Shown here one piece after another: positions 1-5,093 of a DNA stretch of 5,168 nt; the stretch's first letter is position 1; every line of letters starts with the position of its first letter. Origin of the DNA: Nitrospirota bacterium (GTDB taxonomy: Bacteria; Nitrospirota; Thermodesulfovibrionia; Thermodesulfovibrionales; UBA6898); the NCBI GenBank assembly GCA_029858145.1, contig JAOUFP010000238.1, positions 1 to 5,168 of the forward strand, written 5' to 3'. The translations under genes were made by a program, and so were the position numbers. Under the pieces are notes generated by a model. That model ran no database searches. It was not told the DNA's origin and was given only the letters and a program-made list of their open reading frames with translations.

Positions 1-665
1 AGCGTGAATTCAATCTCCGCTGGAGAAAACATTTGAACGGACACGGCGAGACGAATTTCGGCCTCCGTATGGCAGGTTATTACCTTTTCCGGCCATGGAA
101 ATTTCGTGAGGCAGGCTATCTTTTGGGGCGACGAATGAAGCTCTTTCCCGAATTCAGCAGGCCGGAATATATGCAGAACGGTAAAATTCTGGACAGGACA
201 GTGGTTTTTTCTCGTGCTGTCTGGAAATTCTGGGGAGGAAGCAAGATGGTGATCCCTGACCTCGCTGCTTCTCAGGAGAAATTCATCGAGGCGGTGGAAC
301 GCGGGAATGAGGTATGCCGTAAATACTTCCGCCATTATACTCTCTACTGCGTGGGGATAAAGCTTTCCGGCAGACGGGAGCGGTACGAAATGTCCTGCAT
401 CCCACCGGACGCCGAAGAGATGGCCTTTGGCTGTGAGTTCGAACCGATGCTTCGGGATACGAAGTACAGCAGGGATTACCTGCAGTCCTTCAAAAACGAG
501 ATATATGACATTGGAGTCGATATGGGCTTGAGTTATTACCGCTTCGGCGGAATGATGAAGGGGTATATTCGCAAGGTCTTCGGTGATGAATTGGTCGATA
601 AACACCTTGCAATGAAGCAAAAGGCTGATCCTGCCATGATACTGAACCGGGACGTGATTTTCTGA
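1..665 (+). CDS. FAD-linked oxidase (GlcD/VAO-like), C-terminal part, cut by left window edge
   Basis: The frame is open to the left edge (first whole codon at base 3), so this is the 3' part of a longer gene. The TTG at 33 is only an internal codon. About 220 residues are visible and no FAD-binding PP-loop half is seen; in this family that half is N-terminal and would lie outside the window. The end of the protein (a basic helix, then KQKADPAMILNRDVIF) matches the pattern closing FAD-linked oxidase C-terminal domains, usually DPxxILNPGK. Here the PG after ILN is replaced by RD. The family oxidises hydroxy acids, alcohols or phenols and passes electrons to a partner. The stop overlaps the next gene's start by one base (TGATG), so it is very likely co-translated with the Fe-S protein, as GlcD is paired with GlcF. 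The substrate is unknown. Family call fairly confident, specific function not. Confidence 0.75.
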   Translation, partial: REFNLRWRKHLNGHGETNFGLRMAGYYLFRPWKFREAGYLLGRRMKLFPEFSRPEYMQNGKILDRTVVFSRAVWKFWGGSKMVIPDLAASQEKFIEAVERGNEVCRKYFRHYTLYCVGIKLSGRRERYEMSCIPPDAEEMAFGCEFEPMLRDTKYSRDYLQSFKNEIYDIGVDMGLSYYRFGGMMKGYIRKVFGDELVDKHLAMKQKADPAMILNRDVIF

Positions 666-1654
666 TGATCGGCAAGAATAAACAGAGAAAGGGATATGAA
701 GCCTGCAGCGGATGCGGCGTCTGCCTCCTTTCGTGCCCTGTATGGCACCGGACCCAGACGATGTCTCTTACCCGGAAGGCGAGGGCAAAGGCGATACAGG
801 GAGGGGCAACCTATAAGGAAATCGCCAACTCCATAGATATGTGCCTGTTATGCGGGGCTTGCGAGACCGCGTGTCCCGAAGGGATAGGCCTTGCTGACCT
901 GAATATACATCAGCGGAGAGAGCTGAACAGGTCGAGAACAGAATATCCCTTCTGGTATCCTGACAAAAAATTCGCGATGGACAGCCACGGAGGAGTTTCG
1001 AAAGCAGCAGCGCTGTTGCTTGCAGGGGAAGGGCTCCGCGCAAACCAGGAGGTTTGCGAAAGCGTAATGGGACTCCTTCAGCAAAAGGCTGAAACTGCCC
1101 TGTCCCGTGATGACGGACAGGACATCGCAAGGGGCATGGAGGCAGGACTGCCTGTGCCTCAGGAAAGGATCGAAGGTTTTATATCGTCGCTTCGTCCGGC
1201 CCGCACGCTAATTGTTGCTGAGGGGTGGCTGCATCGCCCGCTCAGAAAATGGCTGCCCGGCAAAAAAATCATCGGGCTCGGAGAATCGCTTTTGTCATCC
1301 GGGTATCTCAGTCGCCGTCTGGGGCCTGAAGACCTCTACGTGATAGAGAGCAGGGGATATCACGCGGACCACAAACGTCTGGTCCTTTTTTATGACCGGC
1401 TGAGGCGGGAGACCGGCTGTCAGACAAACCTCGACCTTCAGCGAACCGCATTTTCTACTGGAGCTTCGAGCCTCCAGGGAAGAAAAGATATTGCGGCAGC
1501 CGGGTGCATCGAAAACGCAAAACATATTTTAAGGGGCAGAAGGGTGAAGCGCGTTGTTGTTGAAGATTTGGCGGACCTTGAACCGTTCAGGCGTGCCGCG
1601 GACATCCCTGTTATTCACCTGGGATTCCTCGGCAGCAAGGAGCAGACGTCATGA
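665..1654 (+). CDS. Iron-sulfur protein with two [4Fe-4S] ferredoxin motifs and a degenerate CCG-type domain (GlcF/HdrD-like)
   Basis: Electron-transfer subunit of 329 residues. The N-terminal ferredoxin dicluster has ligands C14, C17, C20, C24 and C60, C63, C66, C70, each set in CxxCxxCxxxCP, which predicts two [4Fe-4S] clusters. The C-terminal part resembles the cysteine-rich (CCG) half of GlcF, HdrB/D and lactate-oxidase Fe-S subunits: residues 228-269 keep a frame of YHADH, FYDRLRRE, G, NLDLQR and STGAS. The CCG cysteines themselves are absent; only C131, C252 and one later cysteine remain after the ferredoxin motifs, and none is in a CCG context. No signal peptide or membrane segment is seen, so it is probably cytoplasmic. 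The ATG overlaps the upstream stop and its own stop overlaps the downstream start in ATGA, so it sits in the middle of a coupled trio. Likely role: relay between the FAD oxidase and the downstream flavoprotein (inference). Confidence 0.85.
   Translation: MIGKNKQRKGYEACSGCGVCLLSCPVWHRTQTMSLTRKARAKAIQGGATYKEIANSIDMCLLCGACETACPEGIGLADLNIHQRRELNRSRTEYPFWYPDKKFAMDSHGGVSKAAALLLAGEGLRANQEVCESVMGLLQQKAETALSRDDGQDIARGMEAGLPVPQERIEGFISSLRPARTLIVAEGWLHRPLRKWLPGKKIIGLGESLLSSGYLSRRLGPEDLYVIESRGYHADHKRLVLFYDRLRRETGCQTNLDLQRTAFSTGASSLQGRKDIAAAGCIENAKHILRGRRVKRVVVEDLADLEPFRRAADIPVIHLGFLGSKEQTS
1637..1642 (+). promoter_or_regulatory. Ribosome binding site of the flavoprotein gene
   Basis: AAGGAG lies 8 bases before the ATG at 1651, inside the end of the Fe-S gene. 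It supports that start and shows the third gene can be initiated independently even though it overlaps its neighbour by four bases. Confidence 0.75.
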
Positions 1655-2871
1655 GAGAAATTGAGGTGAAGGTAGACGTTCTGATCGTGGGGGCAAGCCT
1701 TGCCGGTTCAGCCGCTGCCAAACGCCTTGTCGACGCCGGGCTTGAGGTCGTTGCCCTTGAGAGAAGGTCGCTTCCCCGGGACAAGGTCTGCAGCGGAATC
1801 CTCTCCCCGCGGGGACACAGGTTCCTCGTTGAGAATTTCGGAACGCTTCCTGAAGAGATCCTTCACAACCCTGTTTCCTGCCGGGGAGTGACCTTTCATT
1901 TCCCCAGTATGATTTCTATCCCGATGGACTTCGACGGCGGGCCGACGCCTCATCTCCACAGAAAGTTTTCCGATTACTGGGCTATCACGAGGAGCGGAGT
2001 GACCGTTCATGACAACACGACTTTTCTCTGCCTTGAAGACAGCGGGAGAGACGTAAGTGTGCGGGCAAGGAGGGAAGGCAGAGAAATCCGCTACCATGCA
2101 CGGTTTGTGATCGGTGCAGACGGGCCGAAATCAGCGGTCACCAGGGCGCTTTATCCCGACTATCAGAAGAGCATTCCCTGGTTTATGGTTGGGCAGAAGT
2201 TTCAAAAGATCATCGAATGTCCTCTCGACAGGGAGTACTTCCATTTCTGGTTCCATCCCGGGCTTGGGCACTATACCTGGAGCCACGAACGGAATGAACA
2301 GCAGATCGTGGGAGTGGGTTTTCCCGCCGGAGGCAATCTCCACAGGGCGCACGGGAATGTGGAAAAGTATTTGAACGAAAAACACGGCGTGAAGCTTGAA
2401 CCTGCCGACCGGCTGGAGGGCTGCGCCCAGAATTTTGGACCCTCCCTGATCAACCGGTACGTCTTCGGCAGGGGAAATGTGCTCATCACCGGTCAGGCCG
2501 CGGGGTTTTTCAATATGCTTGCGGAAGGTATGAGTTGTGCCCTCCATTCAGGTGCTATCGCGGGAGAGTCGATTTTGGAGGCGATGCAGAGAAGCCGGCC
2601 TGTGCAGGAGGTTTACCGGGAATTGATCGCATCCGAAGTGAAGCGCTGCACGGATCAATGGAACCCCCTGCAGATACTCTTTTCCAATCCTCACGAGGCC
2701 GACTTCAAGTCGGAATTTGGCAAGCTGAGCAGAAGAGAAAAGATCACGGTCATCCGCGATCTGGTAAATTTCCTGAAGATTTATGCGCCCTTCAAGTGGG
2801 GCCGCCAGATACTTGCGCAGACCGCGATTCGGACGATTCTGGGCGAGTATCCTTCGGGAAGATGGTTATAA
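1651..2871 (+). CDS. FAD-dependent oxidoreductase, geranylgeranyl reductase-like family
   Basis: Flavoprotein of 406 residues with the PHBH/geranylgeranyl-reductase fold. Residues 9-19 hold the Rossmann dinucleotide loop (DVLIVGASLAG, a GxSxxG variant), with E37 at the end of beta-2 for the ribose. RDKVCSGILSP at 43-53 matches the cysteine-containing loop typical of the geranylgeranyl reductase group. GADGPKS at 155-161 is the DG motif. The third FAD motif, normally GDAAG, reads GQAAG at 281-285, followed by FFNMLAEGMSCALHSG. This group saturates isoprenoid chains (archaeal lipids, chlorophyll phytyl, menaquinone tails) or oxidises related substrates; which applies here cannot be told. It starts at ATG 1651 with a good Shine-Dalgarno and a four-base overlap with the Fe-S gene. 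The partnership with a ferredoxin-type protein suggests reduction driven by low-potential electrons rather than NADPH (inference). A flavin monooxygenase is the main alternative. Confidence 0.85.
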   Translation: MREIEVKVDVLIVGASLAGSAAAKRLVDAGLEVVALERRSLPRDKVCSGILSPRGHRFLVENFGTLPEEILHNPVSCRGVTFHFPSMISIPMDFDGGPTPHLHRKFSDYWAITRSGVTVHDNTTFLCLEDSGRDVSVRARREGREIRYHARFVIGADGPKSAVTRALYPDYQKSIPWFMVGQKFQKIIECPLDREYFHFWFHPGLGHYTWSHERNEQQIVGVGFPAGGNLHRAHGNVEKYLNEKHGVKLEPADRLEGCAQNFGPSLINRYVFGRGNVLITGQAAGFFNMLAEGMSCALHSGAIAGESILEAMQRSRPVQEVYRELIASEVKRCTDQWNPLQILFSNPHEADFKSEFGKLSRREKITVIRDLVNFLKIYAPFKWGRQILAQTAIRTILGEYPSGRWL

Positions 2872-2890
2872 ACGCCGGAAGTGCAAAAAG

Positions 2891-2919
2891 TTGAAAGTGG
2901 CATAATTATTCAATGCAAT
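2891..2919 (+). promoter_or_regulatory. Weak sigma-70-like promoter candidate for the zinc-ribbon gene
   Basis: TTGAAA at 2891-2896 (5 of 6 to TTGACA), a 17-base spacer, then TGCAAT at 2914-2919 (4 of 6 to TATAAT), in an AT-rich 126-base gap. It would give a leader of roughly 70 bases. No terminator for the upstream operon is visible, so read-through is also possible. Confidence 0.25.
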
Positions 2920-2997
2920 TTGTGTTAGAGAATATTACAGACGCAAGAAAGGAGTATATCGGGAGAAGCATTCAGCAGACCGATAGGATAAATAAAC

Positions 2998-3408
2998 ATG
3001 ACTGACAGAATTACAACAGGCGGAGATATAGACTCCTACTGTACACGTTGCAAACTCAATCTCGAACACATTGTTTTGGCGATGGTTAGCGGGGCTGTTG
3101 TGAAGGTGAAATGCAAAACCTGCGGGAGCATCCACCGGTTCAAGGGCATGCCTGCCGTCAGGCCGAAATCCCCGCGGAAGGAAGGCGCAGCTGCGAAGTC
3201 GTTCGTGTCGAACCAGGCCCTCTGGGAGACGGCGATGGAAGGGGCAAAGGGGCCTGCACTGCCCTATGACATGGAGAGTTCATACCGGTCCGGAGATGTG
3301 ATAGACCACAGCATCTTCGGAAAGGGCGTAGTGCAGAAGACTTTATTTAAAAAATGCGCGGTCCTTTTTAGGGACAAGGAGAGGATACTCGCCACTTCGA
3401 ATACCTGA
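2998..3408 (+). CDS. Small zinc-ribbon protein with C-terminal GDxIxHxxFGxGxV domain, function unknown
   Basis: Protein of 136 residues. The N-terminal 50 residues form a zinc ribbon with C15xxC18 and C39xxC42, twenty residues apart; beta-strand-like sequence and H46 follow. Residues 51-85 are basic to small and probably a flexible linker. Residues 96-136 read YRSGDVIDHSIFGKGVV and then a strand-rich end, the pattern of the small beta-barrel seen at the end of UvrD/PcrA-type helicases and in standalone deltaproteobacterial proteins; in helicases it contacts RNA polymerase or nucleic acid. A nucleic-acid or polymerase-associated role is therefore a guess. The ATG is preceded by AGGA at 2985-2988, a modest Shine-Dalgarno with 9-base spacing. 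It stands alone, convergent with yceH, and ends before a strong hairpin. No specific gene name is recognised. Confidence 0.8.
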   Translation: MTDRITTGGDIDSYCTRCKLNLEHIVLAMVSGAVVKVKCKTCGSIHRFKGMPAVRPKSPRKEGAAAKSFVSNQALWETAMEGAKGPALPYDMESSYRSGDVIDHSIFGKGVVQKTLFKKCAVLFRDKERILATSNT

Positions 3409-3432
3409 CCCTGGTTTTCAGGAGGTCTTTAA

Positions 3433-3486
3433 ATGGATAGTGGGCGAAGAAACCCTGCGGTCTTGCCGCAGGGTTTCTTCGCCTGA
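3433..3486 (+). CDS. Possible 17-codon small ORF running through the terminator hairpin
   Basis: ATG at 3433 is preceded by AGGAGGT (3420-3426), a full anti-16S match at an ideal 6-base spacing. The frame reads MDSGRRNPAVLPQGFFA and stops with TGA at 3484-3486, the first bases after the hairpin. It starts 24 bases after the zinc-ribbon stop, so it could be translated from the same mRNA. The ribosome signal is stronger than those of several real genes here, but the reading frame is short and could be chance. The peptide resembles no family I know. Confidence 0.3.
   Translation: MDSGRRNPAVLPQGFFA
3443..3483. terminator. Strong bidirectional terminator hairpin between convergent genes
   Basis: A perfect 18-bp stem (3443-3460 pairing with 3466-3483) closes a 5-base loop TCTTG. 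The core is CCCTGCGG/CCGCAGGG, flanked inside the stem by an A-rich left side and a T-rich right side (GGGTTTCTTC), the usual layout of a terminator acting in both directions. There is no long T run right after the stem on either strand; a T5 run follows about 10 bases later on the plus strand. It lies between the stop of the zinc-ribbon gene and the end of yceH. Confidence 0.8.
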
Positions 3487-3497
3487 ACATCCTTTTT

Positions 3498-3507
3498 CAG
3501 ACGTCTG
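3498..3507. other. 10-bp perfect palindrome CAGACGTCTG
   Basis: A perfect palindrome lies between the terminator and the end of yceH. One mismatch out it continues with TTTT/AAAA arms (about 3493-3512). It could be a protein-binding site or part of the minus-strand terminator region. It may also be chance. Confidence 0.25.
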
Positions 3508-3514
3508 CAAAAGC

Positions 3515-4171
3515 TCAGAATTGTGATTTGAATTCAGCGAAGGCCTGCTTCAGTTCCTCCAGCTCGCTTTTCAACCGCTTTAGCTCTTCTTCCAGTTCGA
3601 TGATGCGCTTCTGAACCGGAACCTTTGCTTCCTCAGGCCCCGGGGACAAGACATCCGCTGGTTTTTCGGCAGGGGAGGCGCCAGAAAACAAATGCATGTA
3701 TCTGCATTCCTTCCTGCCAGCCTCTCTCGGAAGTTTCGCTGCCAGCGGCGGATCCTGCTCCGTCAGTACTTGCAGGGTTTTTTCGACCTCTTCGAGATTC
3801 TGAAACGCGTACATTCTTTCGGTATGGGTGCGAATCTCCCCTACGGTTTGCGGGCCGCGCAGCATTAATTCGCAGAGTATGGCGATCTCCTGTCCTGACA
3901 GATCAAAATGGTCCAATGTTGTGTGCAGGTATTTCGGTACGCGGCTTCCTGCTGTGTGAGTCATCCTCGTGAGACCCTTTAGCTGCAGGCTGTCCAGTCC
4001 CCGCGCGACAGCAGTTTCATAATAGGAAACAACCGGGTTGCGGTTCGATTTCTGGTTGCAGGCGTTCGTCAGGCTGTTGAGGGACAAAGGGTAATACTCT
4101 GGCGTGGTTATTTCCTTTTCTATAAGACAGCCAAGAATGCGGGCCTCTTTTTCATCAAGAACGATATCCAT
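3515..4171 (-). CDS. yceH: YceH family protein (DUF480 / UPF0502), double winged-helix
   Basis: Protein of 218 residues matching YceH. It opens with LDEKEARILGCLIEKEITTP, then TNACNQKSNRNPV at 36-48, the hallmark of the first winged helix. The second winged-helix domain (about 91-165) holds LMLRGPQTVGEIRTHTERMY and ends with RKECRYMHLFSG, another family signature. After a proline-rich linker (166-186) comes a heptad-rich Glu/Lys/Leu helix at about 187-216 (LEEELKRLKSELEELKQAF), a likely coiled coil; short tails of this kind are common in the family. The winged helices suggest DNA binding, but the family's molecular role is poorly defined. The start is supported by GGAGGT six bases upstream and by alignment to the usual N-terminus. 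It lies 143 bases downstream of yciH on the same strand and is convergent with the zinc-ribbon gene. Cytosolic; no membrane segment. Confidence 0.93.
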   Translation of the reverse strand: MDIVLDEKEARILGCLIEKEITTPEYYPLSLNSLTNACNQKSNRNPVVSYYETAVARGLDSLQLKGLTRMTHTAGSRVPKYLHTTLDHFDLSGQEIAILCELMLRGPQTVGEIRTHTERMYAFQNLEEVEKTLQVLTEQDPPLAAKLPREAGRKECRYMHLFSGASPAEKPADVLSPGPEEAKVPVQKRIIELEEELKRLKSELEELKQAFAEFKSQF

Positions 4172-4177
4172 TTCGGG

Positions 4178-4183
4178 ACCTCC
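4178..4183 (-). promoter_or_regulatory. Ribosome binding site of yceH
   Basis: GGAGGT on the minus strand, six bases before the ATG at 4171. Strong match and spacing; it fixes the yceH start. Confidence 0.85.
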
Positions 4184-4190
4184 GGGAATC

Positions 4191-4209
4191 CCCCCTGAGA
4201 AGCAGGGGG
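4191..4209 (-). promoter_or_regulatory. Hairpin in the yceH leader
   Basis: Seven-base-pair GC-rich stem CCCCCTG/CAGGGGG with loop CTTCT on the minus strand, ending seven bases before the Shine-Dalgarno. No T run follows, so it is not a standard terminator for yciH. It may stabilise the transcript or tune access to the ribosome site. Confidence 0.4.
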
Positions 4210-4226
4210 CATTGAATGTTGCCTCT

Positions 4227-4232
4227 ATTTTA
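4227..4232 (-). promoter_or_regulatory. Possible -10 element upstream of yceH
   Basis: TAAAAT on the minus strand (5 of 6 to TATAAT) in an AT-rich part of the yciH-yceH gap. No good -35 is seen at 16-18 bases. If used, yceH would have a leader of about 50 bases that includes the hairpin at 4191-4209. Otherwise yceH depends on the yciH transcript. Confidence 0.2.
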
Positions 4233-4314
4233 GAACATTTTCATTCGGAATACTCGCGAGATCAGATGAGTTATAAAAAATATGCGGGAAGGGAAATAAG
4301 GCTGGTGGGCTCTT

Positions 4315-4656
4315 TTAGCCGCCGGAGCGTTTTGGCCTGTAGCCGGTCTTCTCAAGTGCCTGAATGAGCGCTTCGCGATGATCGCCCTGAATTTCAAGAG
4401 TGTTATCCTTGACCGCTCCCCCGGTGCCGAGCTTCGCCTTCAATTGCCTGAGCAGCGCTTCTCTTTCTTTCTGAGGCAGCTGAAGCCCCTCGATGACAGT
4501 GACGGACTTGCCGCCTCTCGATTTCCGTTCGAGACGGACAAGCAGTTTCAGCTGCGCGGGGGGTACTTCCGCCTGCGAATATGTATTGAGGTGCTTTTCT
4601 TTTTTCGGGACCGGCTGATCCGTCGAGTAGACTAACTTTGAATTTTCGTCTGGCAT
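4315..4656 (-). CDS. yciH: YciH, SUI1/eIF1-like translation factor
   Basis: Protein of 113 residues, the usual size for bacterial YciH. The N-terminus MPDENSKLVYSTD matches the start of known YciH proteins (M-SDSNSRLVYST pattern), which fixes the start codon. The SUI1 core is at 38-110: RLERKSRGGKSVTVIEGL (the basic loop and first strand), then KLGTGGAVKDNTLEIQGDHR at 75-94, the most conserved part of the family. Family knowledge: YciH is related to eukaryotic eIF1 and has been linked to fidelity of start selection and to translation control under stress; it binds the 30S subunit region. It has no visible Shine-Dalgarno ahead of its ATG; an extended -10 element sits six bases upstream instead. 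yceH follows on the same strand. Identification is firm; the physiological role is less so. Confidence 0.95.
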   Translation of the reverse strand: MPDENSKLVYSTDQPVPKKEKHLNTYSQAEVPPAQLKLLVRLERKSRGGKSVTVIEGLQLPQKEREALLRQLKAKLGTGGAVKDNTLEIQGDHREALIQALEKTGYRPKRSGG

Positions 4657-4662
4657 AGTTTC

Positions 4663-4671
4663 ATTGTAACA
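4663..4671 (-). promoter_or_regulatory. Extended -10 promoter of yciH, predicting a leaderless mRNA
   Basis: TGTTACAAT on the minus strand fits the extended -10 consensus TGnTATAAT with one change. The -35 region 17 bases upstream (TTCGCT) is poor, which extended -10 promoters tolerate. Six bases separate it from the yciH ATG, so transcription would begin at or next to the A of the start codon. Confidence 0.5.
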
Positions 4672-4735
4672 CGGGAGAGACGTTTAGCGAATGGGTTGCA
4701 TAGTCCAAATTATTCATAAAATGTTGTATTTCAAA

Positions 4736-4856
4736 GGCAGGAGAAGACATTGACGCTCATTCCCGCTTTGCTCCGAGGCATTTTCCTCCTGATATTCATG
4801 GAACCAGTCTGTCGGACTACCGGAAAATGAAACCGCTCTCAATGCCTTCTCCTGCC
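4736..4856. repeat. Inverted-repeat element with 18-bp arms and nested inner stems
   Basis: The arms at 4736-4753 and 4839-4856 are reverse complements at 17 of 18 positions (GGCAGGAGAAGACATTGA against TCAATGCCTTCTCCTGCC). Inside them, CATTTTCC (4779-4786) pairs with GGAAAATG (4822-4829), and AGTC/GACT (4806-4809 with 4815-4818) closes a 5-base loop. The whole can fold into one long interrupted hairpin. No clear target-site duplication is seen at the flanks. It could be a MITE-like or other dispersed intergenic repeat, or a structured RNA. Confidence 0.6.
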
Positions 4857-4971
4857 TCGTTGTTTGATTGCCACCAGATAGATTTATGAATCATGCAGGA
4901 TAGGCGGTTTCTCTATTTATGCGGTCTGCTGCGGGGAATCACCGAACCTTTTTGGCGTCAGGGAACGGGAG

Positions 4972-5082
4972 GTGCACATCCGCTTGCGCGGGCTGCCTGT
5001 TGCAGTTTCAATCATTATTCTGACAGCGCAATTTTTTGTCGTGTTGTCAACAAATAGATTTGACCGGTTATGGAGCACATAA
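4972..5082 (+). CDS. Candidate 36-residue single-pass membrane peptide
   Basis: GTG at 4972, preceded by AGGGA (4960-4964) with 7-base spacing, opens a frame ending in TAA at 5080-5082. The short N-terminus carries two arginines (R4, R6), then an uninterrupted hydrophobic run LPVAVSIIILTAQFFVVLS at 8-26, then a polar tail with two more arginines. That is a reasonable transmembrane helix. The frame is open further upstream to 4882 without ATG, so it may instead be a relic of a longer gene. No family recognised; a 54-codon ATG frame (4893-5057) overlaps it in another phase. Confidence 0.22.
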   Translation: MHIRLRGLPVAVSIIILTAQFFVVLSTNRFDRLWST

Positions 5083-5093
5083 ACTGTCCGGTC
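5062..5093. repeat. Bulged inverted repeat
   Basis: GACCGG-TTATG, a 5-base loop GAGCA, then CATAA, a 5-base bulge ACTGT, and CCGGTC. The two stem halves give 11 bp in total. No T run follows directly, though AT-rich sequence comes about 10 bases later. It may be a weak terminator for the candidate membrane peptide, or a protein-binding site. Confidence 0.35.

Noticed and set aside
768..1130. 120-codon minus-strand frame opposite the Fe-S gene
   Set aside because: Overlaps the ferredoxin domain and following region of a real gene; its translation looks like an antisense artefact.
1708..2097. 129-codon minus-strand frame opposite the start of the flavoprotein gene
   Set aside because: Shadow of the coding strand; no ribosome site or domain.
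2131..2547. 138-codon minus-strand frame opposite the flavoprotein gene
   Set aside because: It lies wholly opposite a well-supported gene, has no recognisable domain and follows from that gene's codon bias.
2898..2919. Sigma-54-like TGGCAT ... TGCAA
   Set aside because: The TGGC element is present but the GC of the second element is about five bases too far downstream for a -24/-12 promoter.
2948..2954. AAAGGAG Shine-Dalgarno-like sequence before the zinc-ribbon gene
   Set aside because: No usable start codon follows at 5-10 bases in any frame that leads to a gene; the ATG at 2998 is served by AGGA at 2985.
2925..2997. Riboswitch in the zinc-ribbon leader
   Set aside because: A GACGCAAG stretch recalled the c-di-GMP riboswitch, but the rest of its conserved core and pairing is missing and the leader is too short.
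4253..4260. Perfect palindrome CTCGCGAG in the yciH-yceH gap
   Set aside because: Eight bases only, no partner site; likely chance.
4893..5057. 54-codon ATG frame in the tail
   Set aside because: No Shine-Dalgarno, odd composition with no family likeness, and it overlaps the frame with the hydrophobic helix.
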